From CANJXF01 sp043775015 (GTDB lineage: Bacteria > Verrucomicrobiota > Verrucomicrobiia > Limisphaerales > CANJXF01), in NCBI GenBank assembly GCA_043775015.1, contig JAYVSV010000013.1, positions 1 through 64,000 of the forward strand: DNA of 64,000 bases, given 5' to 3'. The translations under genes were made by a program, and so were the position numbers. The number at the start of each line of letters is the position of its first letter. The stretch's first letter is position 1. The notes beneath the pieces are model-generated. The model worked only from the letters and a program-made list of their open reading frames with translations, did no database searches and was not told where the DNA came from. Positions 1 to 8,511 of this stretch are shown here, in pieces.

Positions 1-62
1 GTTTTAGTTTCGAAGGGCACAGAGAAATTTCTCTGTGCCCTTCGAAACTAAAACTTTTTTTT
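1..62. terminator. Perfect 54-bp palindrome with T-tract
   Basis: Positions 1-27 are the exact reverse complement of 28-54, followed on the + strand by eight T (55-62). A hairpin of this length with a T-run reads as a rho-independent terminator for transcription entering from the left. For the minus-strand gene that ends at 68 the same hairpin lies directly downstream, so it may act in both directions. The perfect 27-bp arms are unusually long for a simple terminator, and a REP-like origin is also possible. Confidence 0.75.
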
Positions 63-67
63 GAGGA

Positions 68-496
68 TCAGTGGCAGCCGCAGCCGCTTCCGCAGGAGCC
101 GGATTCCATATCTTCGGGAGCGGGAACGCGACCGAGTTCAAGCGTTTTGCTCACGTATTTGGTTACGGTTTCCTGCATCTGTTGCATCTGCTGTTGCGCA
201 TCGACGAAACCTTTGGCCACGGGATTGGCAAAAAACAGTTCGCGGTGTTTCTCAAATTCCGCGATCTCCGCGTCCGTTAATTGAGCGCCTTGCTGTTGCT
301 TGTGCTGAAGATATTCGCCGCGTTCGGACAGCGTTTCATATTGTTTTTGCGCGGCGCTGTCGGCGTTGAATGCGTCCATGCGCTGGCGAATTGATTTCAC
401 TTCCGGTTGCTTCAGCAGTGCTTCGCACAGCTCCTCGATTTTGGCGGTGAGCAAGTCGCCGCTTTGTGTGGGTCTTTCTAGTGTTGTCGTTTGCAT
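68..496 (-). CDS. YlbF/YmcA family protein with Cys-rich C-terminus
   Basis: 142 residues. The helical body (about residues 15-120, rich in Gln, Glu and Lys) matches the YlbF/YmcA (Com_YlbF, old DUF964) family, including the conserved FxxNPxxxxF-like segment FFANPVAKGFVDAQ. The protein ends in a cysteine cluster, SCGSGCGCH. In Bacillus, YlbF and YmcA act with YaaT as an RNase Y specificity complex that carries Fe-S clusters; the Cys tail here could bind a metal or cluster, but this is inference. ATG start at 496. The CDF transporter gene ends 88 bp upstream on the same strand, and the terminator palindrome follows directly. Confidence 0.85.
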   Translation of the reverse strand: MQTTTLERPTQSGDLLTAKIEELCEALLKQPEVKSIRQRMDAFNADSAAQKQYETLSERGEYLQHKQQQGAQLTDAEIAEFEKHRELFFANPVAKGFVDAQQQMQQMQETVTKYVSKTLELGRVPAPEDMESGSCGSGCGCH

Positions 497-584
497 AAAT
501 TGTTTGTTGTTCAGTCGTTCTTTTGCGTTTGCTGGGCAACCGGTCAGGTTACTTTAGCCGCTAAGCGGAAGGCTGCAACTTGTT

Positions 585-1487
585 TTAAAATGGCTCGGCT
601 CGAACTTGGGTTATTGCGCTCGGCTCGATATGCACCAGCACATCGTAAACTGTGGGCAATTGCTCGCGGATGGCGTCTTTGACCCGGTGCGCAATTCCAT
701 GCGCTTTTTGCACTGTCATTTGAGGATCCACTTGCACGTGCATATCAACGAAATAATGAAAACCCATTTTCCGCACGATACATTTCTCCACTACGATTAC
801 CCCTTCGATTTTTCCGGCAATGGCCTTAATCTCGGCATTAAAACTTTGGCTTGGAGCCGCGTCCATAAGCTCGTCCAGAGCCGGACGCAGCAACCGCCAG
901 CCGTTCCAGGCAATAATCACCGCGCCAACAATCGCCGCGATGGAATCGGCCGATTCAAAACCTTTGCCACCGATCAGCGCAATCGTGATACCGACCGCAG
1001 CAACCAATGAGGTGATCGCGTCACTCCGATGGTGCCACGCATCAGTTCGCACGACGGAACTCTCGATTTGCACGCCTTCGCGCAGCACAAAACGGAAGAG
1101 CCCCTCCTTGACCACGATCGTCAGTAACAACACCAGAAGGGTGAAGGACGAGGGGCCTTGATGGGCAGAGAAAATTTGGCGAATGGCTTGCGTCCCGATT
1201 CCGAGAGCGGCGAGCAGCAGCATGGTGGCGACGATGGCGGCGGCAATCGGTTCCGCTTTGCCGTGGCCATACGGATGGTTTTCGTCCGCTGGTTCCGCTG
1301 CCAGAACCACTCCACGCCAGACAATGACCGAGCTGAAAACATCCGCGAGCGACTCCACCGAATCGGCAATCAGCGCGTAGGAATGACCGAGAATGCCCGC
1401 CGCGAGTTTTGCGCCGGCAAGGAAAACATTCACGGCCATCCCGATGAAGGTGACGCGCAAACTGCGTTGGAGACGATTGCTGGACAC
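585..1487 (-). CDS. Cation diffusion facilitator (CDF) family metal transporter
   Basis: An inner-membrane divalent metal/proton antiporter of the CDF family. Family signatures are visible: the first metal-site helix HSYALIADSVESLADV, the HPYGHGKAEP loop, and the second metal-site helix DAWHHRSDA with HxxxD. The C-terminal cytoplasmic ferredoxin-like domain (EIKAIAGKIEGV, then the MHVQVDP strand) is complete. I place the start at a GTG at 1487 (VSSNRLQRSL); the frame stays open to a TTG at 1595, but those 36 extra residues look non-coding and would overlap the DUF1015 gene. Zn, Fe, Mn or Co could be the substrate. Likely co-transcribed with the DUF1015 gene upstream. Confidence 0.85.
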   Translation of the reverse strand: MSSNRLQRSLRVTFIGMAVNVFLAGAKLAAGILGHSYALIADSVESLADVFSSVIVWRGVVLAAEPADENHPYGHGKAEPIAAAIVATMLLLAALGIGTQAIRQIFSAHQGPSSFTLLVLLLTIVVKEGLFRFVLREGVQIESSVVRTDAWHHRSDAITSLVAAVGITIALIGGKGFESADSIAAIVGAVIIAWNGWRLLRPALDELMDAAPSQSFNAEIKAIAGKIEGVIVVEKCIVRKMGFHYFVDMHVQVDPQMTVQKAHGIAHRVKDAIREQLPTVYDVLVHIEPSAITQVRAEPF

Positions 1488-1579
1488 AGGCAAAATAAAC
1501 CACGAAGGCGAACAAAGGGAAACTCGGAACGTGGAGTCCTCGGCCTTCTGCGTTCTGAGTTCCCCGTTCCGCGTTTCTG

Positions 1580-2794
1580 TTAAATCATGTGGCAAAACAT
1601 CGCGTCACGAAGCTTGGGTTCAAACCAGGTGCTTTTCGGCGGCATGATTCCGCCCGCATCGGCGATGGTCATTAAGTCCTCAATGCTCGTCGGGAACATG
1701 GAAAACGCGCAGGCAAAATCGCCGCTGTTCACGAGCTTTTCCAGTTCGCCGGTTCCACGAATGCCGCCGACGAATTGAATATCCACACTCGTACGCGGGT
1801 CTTCGATTCCAAAAAGCGGTGACAGAACATATTTTTGCAGAAGAGTCACATCCAGCTTCTCAACCGGGTCGCTGCTCGCGGCAAAAGTCGGGCGAAAATT
1901 GAGCGTGTGCCATTGGCCAGCGAGGTAAAAGCCGAGTTCATGTTTTCGCGTCGGCTTGGGTGCGCCTTCCTTTTTGATGATGAAAAGGGAGTCCAGTTTT
2001 TCGAGCAAGGCTTCGGGGGTGAGGCCATTCAACGTTTTTAGAACACGGTTGTAGGGCAGAATCTGCATTTGGTTGTGCGGAAAAATGACCGTCAAAAACC
2101 ACGCGCTGCCACCCGCGCCGTTTCGAGATTTGTAAACCCGCGCCGCCGCCGCACTGCGATGATGGCCATCGGCAATGTAAAGAGCCGGGATGCGCTGAAA
2201 GTTTCCTTCGAGGCTGGCGATGCCTGCGGGATCGGAAATTACCCAGGCGGAATGACGCACGCCGTCTTTCGCTGTGAAATCGATCCCGGGGTTTTCGACC
2301 ATCTTGCTGGCAATAAATTGATCCACGTCGGCGGTGGTTCGATAAGTGAGAAACACCGGGCCGGTCTGAGAATTCAGGGTTTCGATGTGCCGGACGCGAT
2401 CGTCTTCTTTGTCAGGCCGCGTGAATTCATGTTTTTTAATTACGCCCTGTAAATATTCTTCACAGCTCGCCACCGCGACAATTCCGACCTGGCTGTGGTT
2501 GCCCATGATTTGCCGATACAAATAAAAACAGGGTTGCGAATCTTTTTTCAGCGCGCCTTGAGCAACAAGCTTTTCGAAATTTTCTTTTCCTTTCGCATAA
2601 ACCATATCGTCGTGAACATCCATCGAAGCGGGCAGATCAATCTCCGGCTTGCTCACATGCAGAAAGCTGATCGCGTTGCCTTGCGCCATTTGGCGGGCCT
2701 CGGCGGAAGACATCACGTCGTAAGGCAGTTCACAAATTTGAGCAGCCAGACTGGGTTCGGGTCGCAGTGCAGAAAACGGTTTTATTTGAGCCAT
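1580..2794 (-). CDS. DUF1015 family protein
   Basis: 404 residues from MAQIKPF, the usual DUF1015 start (the frame extends five codons further). Hallmarks: the N-terminal PF.ALRP segment, the LPYDVMSSAEAR motif, a central block of strands, and YIADGHHRSAAA near residue 215, the family's DGHHR signature resembling the GHRR of ParB/sulfiredoxin-fold proteins. The biochemical role of the family is not settled. In other genomes it often lies near serine-biosynthesis genes; here it heads a minus-strand pair with the CDF transporter. Full length, no damage seen. Confidence 0.85.
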   Translation of the reverse strand: MAQIKPFSALRPEPSLAAQICELPYDVMSSAEARQMAQGNAISFLHVSKPEIDLPASMDVHDDMVYAKGKENFEKLVAQGALKKDSQPCFYLYRQIMGNHSQVGIVAVASCEEYLQGVIKKHEFTRPDKEDDRVRHIETLNSQTGPVFLTYRTTADVDQFIASKMVENPGIDFTAKDGVRHSAWVISDPAGIASLEGNFQRIPALYIADGHHRSAAAARVYKSRNGAGGSAWFLTVIFPHNQMQILPYNRVLKTLNGLTPEALLEKLDSLFIIKKEGAPKPTRKHELGFYLAGQWHTLNFRPTFAASSDPVEKLDVTLLQKYVLSPLFGIEDPRTSVDIQFVGGIRGTGELEKLVNSGDFACAFSMFPTSIEDLMTIADAGGIMPPKSTWFEPKLRDAMFCHMI

Positions 2795-2839
2795 AAAAAT
2801 GGGTCGCACCCTACTGGAGAAATTTCAGAACGCACGTTC

Positions 2840-2961
2840 AAAGTGGGTGAAGGAACGGAGCGCGGACATTCCTGTCCGCCGGGGCTTGGCTAAAATATCA
2901 AGCGCTCTGGGCGGAAGGACGCGCGGGCGGACAGGAATGTCCACGCTCCGTCACCCACTTT
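2840..2961. repeat. REP-like inverted repeat upstream of the DUF1015 gene
   Basis: The arm at 2840-2880 (AAAGTGGGTGA ... GGACATTCCTGTCCGCC) is repeated inverted at 2926-2961 with few mismatches. Each arm contains its own small palindrome GGACATTCCTGTCC. This two-hairpin architecture is that of a REP doublet. It fills most of the 283-bp gap between the divergent genes at 2794 and 3078; no other feature was seen in that gap. Confidence 0.7.
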
Positions 2962-3077
2962 TAATCACACCCAGTTGGAGAATTTTCTTTAAACACACAT
3001 TGAAATTCTCAAAGCGGCTCCCTAATTTGAGGCGCGGTTTTGCTGCCCGTAGCCGCGATCGTTTTAAAATTCGACCC

Positions 3078-4253
3078 ATGCGCAACAGCCAGTCCGCAAA
3101 AATCGTTTGTCTGAGCAACGCCTTCGATCAGAACTACCATGAAGTTCGTGGCGAGGAGATTGATCGTTGTTTGAGCGCGCCGAAAAGACGCGACCTTTAT
3201 CATTGTCTCCAACAGGCTACCGGCAAACAAATCCTGATTCTTTCTTCTCCTCCAAAAGCAAAATTCAGGCGGACGGGGAAATGGCTCGCTCCCGTTGAAA
3301 CGACCTTTGCCAATCACTCTCAATTTGTTTCAGGGAATTGGGATATTCCCAAGCTTCGCGTTCCGCTCTCCTGGATTTTTTATGCGCGGCATGTTTTAAA
3401 GCAAGTGCGCTCGGGTGACCTGGTCCTTTTCGATAACTACGAGTTTATTTACGTTTTCGCGGCACTGTTCGTGAAACTGTTTCGTCGCGTGAAATTCATT
3501 CTCGAATACGAAGACGGCAAACATTTGATCGACAGATCTTGGGCGCGCTGTCTGAGCGGCTCTGCGGAGTTTTTTGGGAAACGCCTGATCACGGCGGCGC
3601 TGTTGACCCACCCAGCGTTGGGTCGTCGCCTGCCAAAACGAGCTCGGACTATCCTGGTTCCGGGGTTTGTTTCTAGAACGAATGAGCGAAGGCCGCAGCC
3701 GCAACCAGGCGCAATCATAAATCTCCTCTATTCCGGTTCCCTGGATCGCACCCGAGGGGTTGATTTACTGCTCGAAACCATTCCACTTTTACCTGACGCG
3801 GGATGGCATCTTCATCTGTCCGGCAGTGGAGTATTGCAGGATCAAGTCAAAAAAATATCGGAAAGCCGGCCAGAAAAAATTACTTTTCATGGAGTGCTTT
3901 CAAATTCAGCCTATGCTGAATTGCTCAACCAATGTCACATCGGCTTAAACTGCCAGCGAGACTCCGATCCCATTTCTGGAGTGACCTTCCCGTCAAAAGT
4001 TTTTAACTACCTTTCCGCCGGGCTGCTGGTGATCAGCAGTCGCGCGAGTGAAGTGCCGGCGATTTGTGGCGAAGCCTGCCGGTATTACGATGCCGAAACA
4101 CCATCGTCGCTCGCCCGCGCCATAACCTCAGTCATGGAAGACAAATCAGTTTTTTCCAATGTGATTGCCAGGCAAAGTGCCGTTGAAAAATATTCGGTGG
4201 ATGGAACGGTTGTGCGACTCCATGAATGGTTTCGGGAAGCAAAATTGACATGA
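3078..4253 (+). CDS. Glycosyltransferase family 4 (GT-B fold)
   Basis: 391 residues from ATG 3078 (MRNSQSAKIVCLSN); the open frame extends upstream through the REP repeat, so the inner start is chosen. N-terminal Rossmann half with donor-independent variability; C-terminal GT4 half with the strand LLYSGSLDRTRGVDLLLETIPLL, then WHLHLSGSG, ITFHGVLSNSAYAELL, a CHIGLNCQ segment, FPSKVFNYLSAGLLVISS and a C-terminal helix. These are the typical GT4 nucleotide-sugar site elements, although the usual EGFG-type EX7E motif is weak (DPISGVTFPSKVFNYLSAG). First gene of a polysaccharide cluster; its stop overlaps the next start (ATGA). Confidence 0.85.
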   Translation: MRNSQSAKIVCLSNAFDQNYHEVRGEEIDRCLSAPKRRDLYHCLQQATGKQILILSSPPKAKFRRTGKWLAPVETTFANHSQFVSGNWDIPKLRVPLSWIFYARHVLKQVRSGDLVLFDNYEFIYVFAALFVKLFRRVKFILEYEDGKHLIDRSWARCLSGSAEFFGKRLITAALLTHPALGRRLPKRARTILVPGFVSRTNERRPQPQPGAIINLLYSGSLDRTRGVDLLLETIPLLPDAGWHLHLSGSGVLQDQVKKISESRPEKITFHGVLSNSAYAELLNQCHIGLNCQRDSDPISGVTFPSKVFNYLSAGLLVISSRASEVPAICGEACRYYDAETPSSLARAITSVMEDKSVFSNVIARQSAVEKYSVDGTVVRLHEWFREAKLT

Positions 4254-5419
4254 GAGAAGAGCAAAATCCTTTGCAAGTTCTCATCATGACCTGCGGGTCG
4301 TGGTGGCTTCCCCACACGGCAAAAGCTTTTCTGCAACGTCATGCGCTGGCCGAGCTGTGGGTCACCAACAAAAATTCGACAGAACTTCCGCCCGAAAAAT
4401 TTCGTCGTTGCTGGCCGTTCCATCTGGCCATGAAACCATTTTTTCATTGCACGTCGCAAATTTGGATTGAACGGGCGTTCTATGCGCTTTTCCCGATCTG
4501 GAAAGCGTGGCTCAAGGCGCAACGATTTCCGAAGTGCAATGTCATTCACGCGATGATTGGCTATGCGACGGAGCCGTTTGATGTCGCGGAAAAGACCGGA
4601 GCGCTGAAAGTGGTGGACTGCCCCAACAGCCATCCGGTGAGTTATTATGGCTACTGGCAGCGTGAATGTGATCTATGGTGCCCGGGAGAGAAAGTGCCCA
4701 TTCCACAATGGATGTTCGCACGAATGAATCGTGAGTTAGCGCGCGCCGACCTGATTTTATGTCCCTCTAATTTTGTTCGCGACACGATGGTAACAAACGG
4801 AATTCCACTGGAAAAATGTTTTGTGAATCCCTTCGGCTCGGACCCTTTAATTTTTCAGCCGCGAAAAATCGTTCCCCAAAAGCCGCGTTTTATTTCGGTC
4901 GGAACAATCTGCGTCCGCAAGGGCCATCAGTATTTGTTCCGCGCTTTTGAACTGGTGAAAAAGGTTGTTCCTGAAGCGGAATTGATTTGCGTGGGGGACT
5001 ACAAAACCGATTTTCGATTTGAGAAAGCGAAGTGGGGAAGCACTTTCACGCATTATCCCAGGTTGAATCAACCGGACTTGGCTAAATTGCTTCCGACCTG
5101 TTCCGCATTTGTTTTGCCTTCGTTGGAAGAAGGTTTTGCGCGAGTCCTGTCTGAAGCAATGGGTGCCGGGCTGCCTATCATTGCCAGCTACGAAAGCGGC
5201 GCAACGACACTTGTTGAAGACGGAATGGAAGGGTTCATTGTCCGGCCACAGAATCCATCCCATATTGCTGAGGCAATGATTAAATTAGCAAGCAACCCGG
5301 AATTGAATAAGAGAATGGGTGAGGCTTCATATCAAAAAGGGGCCGTCAAAAATACGTGGCAGGATTATGGAGATCGGCTGCTCGAAGAATACGGTCGCCG
5401 GATAAAAAATAAACACTGA
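4250..5419 (+). CDS. Glycosyltransferase family 4
   Basis: 389 residues. The start ATG at 4250 overlaps the stop of the preceding gene (ATGA), indicating translational coupling. The C-terminal half has clear GT4 features: FISVGTICVRKGHQYLFRAFELV, LICVGDYKTDF, THYPRLNQPDLAKLLPTC and the catalytic/donor loop PSLEEGFARVLSEAMGAGLPII, an EX7E motif, followed by GATTLVEDGMEGFIV. The N-terminal acceptor half contains DLILCPSNFVRDTMV, also typical. Probably adds a sugar to the lipid-linked oligosaccharide in the cytoplasm; donor and acceptor cannot be read from the sequence. Confidence 0.9.
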   Translation: MREEQNPLQVLIMTCGSWWLPHTAKAFLQRHALAELWVTNKNSTELPPEKFRRCWPFHLAMKPFFHCTSQIWIERAFYALFPIWKAWLKAQRFPKCNVIHAMIGYATEPFDVAEKTGALKVVDCPNSHPVSYYGYWQRECDLWCPGEKVPIPQWMFARMNRELARADLILCPSNFVRDTMVTNGIPLEKCFVNPFGSDPLIFQPRKIVPQKPRFISVGTICVRKGHQYLFRAFELVKKVVPEAELICVGDYKTDFRFEKAKWGSTFTHYPRLNQPDLAKLLPTCSAFVLPSLEEGFARVLSEAMGAGLPIIASYESGATTLVEDGMEGFIVRPQNPSHIAEAMIKLASNPELNKRMGEASYQKGAVKNTWQDYGDRLLEEYGRRIKNKH

Positions 5420-5420
5420 T

Positions 5421-6233
5421 ATGTCAGCCATCTCATTTTTGAAAAGTTGGTGCATGGTTCAGCGGCAAATCCGCATCAAACGAAAGATTTTGAAGGAAGC
5501 AGATTTTGCCAAACTCGAAATTTTACGCGATGCCTGGCGGGACAGTTTGGTTGATCCCACCGAGACGTATTTAAAGTGCTTTCGTTTTTTTCATCTCCAA
5601 TTACCCGGTGATTTGCAAGAGCACCGCGCCTATTTCTCAAAATCCCGCAGGGGCTTCGGTGAAGATGCATTTCACGTCATGTGGTTCCTCCTCTTCCAAG
5701 AATATCGTCCGTCTAACTTCCTGGAGATTGGGGTTTACCGGGGCCAAACCATCAGCCTCGCCGCTTTGCTCCAGCAGAAAAATGGACTAAAGCCAAACGT
5801 CACTGGAATCTCCCCGTTTGAATCTGCGGGCGACTCGGTCAGCCGCTATCGCAAGGACATCGATTATTTGCAAGATACGCTCACGAATTTTCAACATTTC
5901 AATCTGCCTGAACCTGAGCTGATTCGGGCCTATTCCACGGATGAAAAAGCCTTGAAAGTGATTTCCTCGCAACGGTGGGATTGCATCTACATCGACGGGA
6001 ATCATGATGATGAAATCGTTCAGCAGGATTGGAAGAACTGCTCCGCTGCGCTGTCCGAGGGCGGAATTATTGTGTTGGATGACTCGGGCCTGACGACGGA
6101 ATATCAGCCGCCCATTTTTTCCACCAAAGGACATCCGGGACCTTCCCGAATGGCCCAGGAAATTGATCGATCCAGATTTCGCGAGATTCTGCAAGTAGGG
6201 CACAACCGGGTTTTTCAAAAAATCGGATCATGA
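5421..6233 (+). CDS. Class I SAM-dependent methyltransferase (Methyltransf_24 type)
   Basis: 270 residues, starting one base after the stop of the preceding gene. The SAM-binding motif I appears as FLEIGVYRGQTISLAALL around residue 97; further blocks are WDCIYIDGNHDDEIVQQDW and LSEGGIIVLDDSG, where the paired Asp/His resemble metal-binding Methyltransf_24/Methyltransf_3 enzymes and cephalosporin-hydroxylase-like proteins often found in O-antigen loci. Inferred to methylate a sugar hydroxyl of the growing glycan. The C-terminus overlaps the next gene by ATGA at 6230. Confidence 0.8.
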   Translation: MSAISFLKSWCMVQRQIRIKRKILKEADFAKLEILRDAWRDSLVDPTETYLKCFRFFHLQLPGDLQEHRAYFSKSRRGFGEDAFHVMWFLLFQEYRPSNFLEIGVYRGQTISLAALLQQKNGLKPNVTGISPFESAGDSVSRYRKDIDYLQDTLTNFQHFNLPEPELIRAYSTDEKALKVISSQRWDCIYIDGNHDDEIVQQDWKNCSAALSEGGIIVLDDSGLTTEYQPPIFSTKGHPGPSRMAQEIDRSRFREILQVGHNRVFQKIGS

Positions 6234-7384
6234 CCAAGGTCGCCATTCTCACGACGGACAGCCGCGAGCATTATCGCGACTATCAAAATCCGGCACCCTA
6301 TTTCGGAATGGCTCCGGAAGCGCTTCTACAAGGTCTCGCGAAGCTGCCTGACATCGAAGTTCATGTTATTTCATGTTTGCGGAAGCCGGTTTCTTCGCCC
6401 GATAAACTTGCCCTCAATATTTGGTATCACGGTCTGCAGGTCTCCAATTTAGGTTGGATGAAGACCGGGTATCAGGGGTGCATTCGCGCGGTTCGGAAAC
6501 GGTTAAAGCACATCCAGCCGGACATTGTCCACGGGCAGGGAACCGAACGCGACTGCGTCCTTGGCGCCGTGTTTTCCGGTTTTCCTAACGTAGCCACCAT
6601 CCACGGCAACATGGCTGAACTGGCCCGCTTGTTTCATGCACGAATTGGGAGCTTTGGCTGGCTCGCCGCGCGATTGGAAAACTTTGCCTTGAAACGAACA
6701 GCAGGAGTGTTTTGCAATTCTGCCTATACGGAACGCTTGGTCGAACCACGCGCAAAGCGAGTCTGGCGGGTGTCTAATCCCGTGCGGGAAGAATTTTTTA
6801 AAGCGCCAACCCGGACCAGCACAATCGAGAAATGCATTCTCGTAAATGTGGGTTTGATTTCTGAGCGAAAAAGGCAGGTTGAACTTCTTGATCTGGCAAA
6901 AAATCTGCACGACCAGGGGTTGAACTTTGAATTGCATTTTATTGGGCATGCCGCTGGCAGTGGAAACTATACTCAAACTTTTTTGGATCGAATAAAGGAG
7001 GCCGAGCGAAAGGGATATGCGCGCTATCTCGGTCCGAAATCGACATCTGAACTGATCGCTTTGTTCGATGGTGCGTCAGCCATGATTCATTTCCCGAGCG
7101 AAGAGGCGTTTGGTCTGGTGGTGCCGGAAGCTTTGGCGAGAGAGTTGAAATTTTTCGGATCAGATGTGGGTGGAATCCGAGACATCGCTGCGGGTATTCC
7201 GGGTGCCGAGCTTTTCGAAATGAACAGCTGGCCGGCTCTAACTGAGGCGGTGTTTCGCTGGATCAAGGGTGGCTTCCAAAAACCGTCGGGTGCCGCCGAA
7301 ATCATGCGGAAACGTTATCACCCGGAGGTCATCGCCCGGCGTCATTTGGAAATTTATCAGGAAGTCTTGAGCACTGTTTCATAA
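6230..7384 (+). CDS. Glycosyltransferase family 4
   Basis: 384 residues, ATGA-coupled to the methyltransferase. N-terminal domain: MTKVAILTTDSREHYRDYQNP, IVHGQGTERDCVLGAVFSG, ATIHGNMAELARL and GVFCNSAYTERLV; C-terminal domain: CILVNVGLISERKRQVELLD, LHFIGHAAGSGNY, and the donor loop FPSEEAFGLVVPEALAREL with the EX7E glutamates. The 3' end overlaps the convergent gene on the other strand by 28 bp (7357-7384). Last plus-strand gene of the first glycosyltransferase block. Confidence 0.88.
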   Translation: MTKVAILTTDSREHYRDYQNPAPYFGMAPEALLQGLAKLPDIEVHVISCLRKPVSSPDKLALNIWYHGLQVSNLGWMKTGYQGCIRAVRKRLKHIQPDIVHGQGTERDCVLGAVFSGFPNVATIHGNMAELARLFHARIGSFGWLAARLENFALKRTAGVFCNSAYTERLVEPRAKRVWRVSNPVREEFFKAPTRTSTIEKCILVNVGLISERKRQVELLDLAKNLHDQGLNFELHFIGHAAGSGNYTQTFLDRIKEAERKGYARYLGPKSTSELIALFDGASAMIHFPSEEAFGLVVPEALARELKFFGSDVGGIRDIAAGIPGAELFEMNSWPALTEAVFRWIKGGFQKPSGAAEIMRKRYHPEVIARRHLEIYQEVLSTVS

Positions 7385-8364
7385 ACCGCCTTTAGTTGTT
7401 CGCCGATCTCAATCCACGTTTTGGGACGCGGTGGAGCCGGTAAAAGCGGGCAACCTTCGTAAAATGTTTTTAGAAAACCAGCCGTGACTCCAGATGATTT
7501 AATGACCGGGCAATAGGAGACATTTTTTCCAAAGGCGCTGTGCGCCCACGGCAAGTCGCTCAGGAGCAGGGGACAACCACACGCCGCTGCCTCCAGCGCG
7601 GAAAGACTTAAACTTTCCATGGTGCTGAGCAAAACAAAGCCCCGCGCCTCCTGGTAAATTCGAGACAGCACTTCACGATCATAGATCGCGCCCTGGTATT
7701 TCAACACCTGCGGGTTTTCCCGAGCCAGGGAAATAAAGCGTTGTGCATAAACGTCCGTCTCCGCATACGGCTTTCCAATAATCCACAATGGAGTTTGCGC
7801 GAGCACCGCCGCCTGGGCCAATTCGAGGACTCCCTTGCGCTCGGTAATGGTTGCGCTGCAAACCAGCCATGGGCCGCGCTCAACCCCGTGATTCTCGAAA
7901 AAGGGCAGCTCAACTCCGTTCGGAACCACGAAAACTTTTTCGTGCGGTGCCCCAAAAACCTGGCGCATCAAGTGGGCTTCCCAGTCGGTCAAGGCAATGC
8001 ATCCATCGGCCAGGCGATACGATTCCCAATTGAAGGATGAAGAGATGTAACGGGGAATGAACTTTGAAACCGTGCGAACGGCTAATTTATGGAGGTTCTG
8101 TTTCCAAGGTGGCCGGGAGCCTTGTCCGGTCAGCAGATCAGCGATAATGACCTTTAAACCTTTGTTCTGGGCCAGTTGGAGATGTGAGACTGGAATTCTG
8201 CCAAAGTGGTGCAGTATGTCGCCCGCCTGTGAGACATCCCACCATCGCAAATACTCCACCGTCACGCCCACTTTTTCCAGTGCGCATTTGGTTTGTTCAA
8301 TTTGGGTTTGCATTCCGCCATGAGCGAACATGAAAGGCAGATGGCAATTGAATAAAACTTTCAT
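7357..8364 (-). CDS. Glycosyltransferase family 4
   Basis: 335 residues from MKVLFNCHLPFMFAHGG (ATG at 8364; a possible alternative start lies four codons upstream). The N-terminal half carries the GGMQTQIEQT segment common to GT4 acceptor domains; the C-terminal half has VCSATITERKGVLELAQA, LWIIGKPYAETDVYAQR and LLSTMESLSLSALEAAACGCPLLLSD, an EX7E-type loop. It is the only minus-strand gene among plus-strand cluster genes and its 3' end runs 28 bp into the opposite gene. The 147-bp divergent interval to 8512 must hold promoters for both sides; a TTGACA at 8416-8421 is a possible -35, without a convincing -10. Confidence 0.87.
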   Translation of the reverse strand: MKVLFNCHLPFMFAHGGMQTQIEQTKCALEKVGVTVEYLRWWDVSQAGDILHHFGRIPVSHLQLAQNKGLKVIIADLLTGQGSRPPWKQNLHKLAVRTVSKFIPRYISSSFNWESYRLADGCIALTDWEAHLMRQVFGAPHEKVFVVPNGVELPFFENHGVERGPWLVCSATITERKGVLELAQAAVLAQTPLWIIGKPYAETDVYAQRFISLARENPQVLKYQGAIYDREVLSRIYQEARGFVLLSTMESLSLSALEAAACGCPLLLSDLPWAHSAFGKNVSYCPVIKSSGVTAGFLKTFYEGCPLLPAPPRPKTWIEIGEQLKAVYETVLKTS

Positions 8365-8511
8365 AGGCCCGGACATGCAAAAATCATCAGTAATGCTGAC
8401 TCACATTTTCACACTTTGACAAGTTTCAAAAAACACGGCATCTAATCTGAGTATTTTGCTTCGGAAAAAATTTGTGCTTTCTGAAGAATTTACCCTACCT
8501 TGTGCGCCTGA

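Noticed and set aside
2799..3077. N-terminal extension of the glycosyltransferase at 3078
   Set aside because: It reads through the REP inverted repeat and has no domain; ATG 3078 matches the family start.
8416..8444. Sigma-70 promoter (TTGACA ... TCTAAT) before the O-antigen gene
   Set aside because: Spacing is 19 bp and the -10 is poor; noted only as a possible -35.
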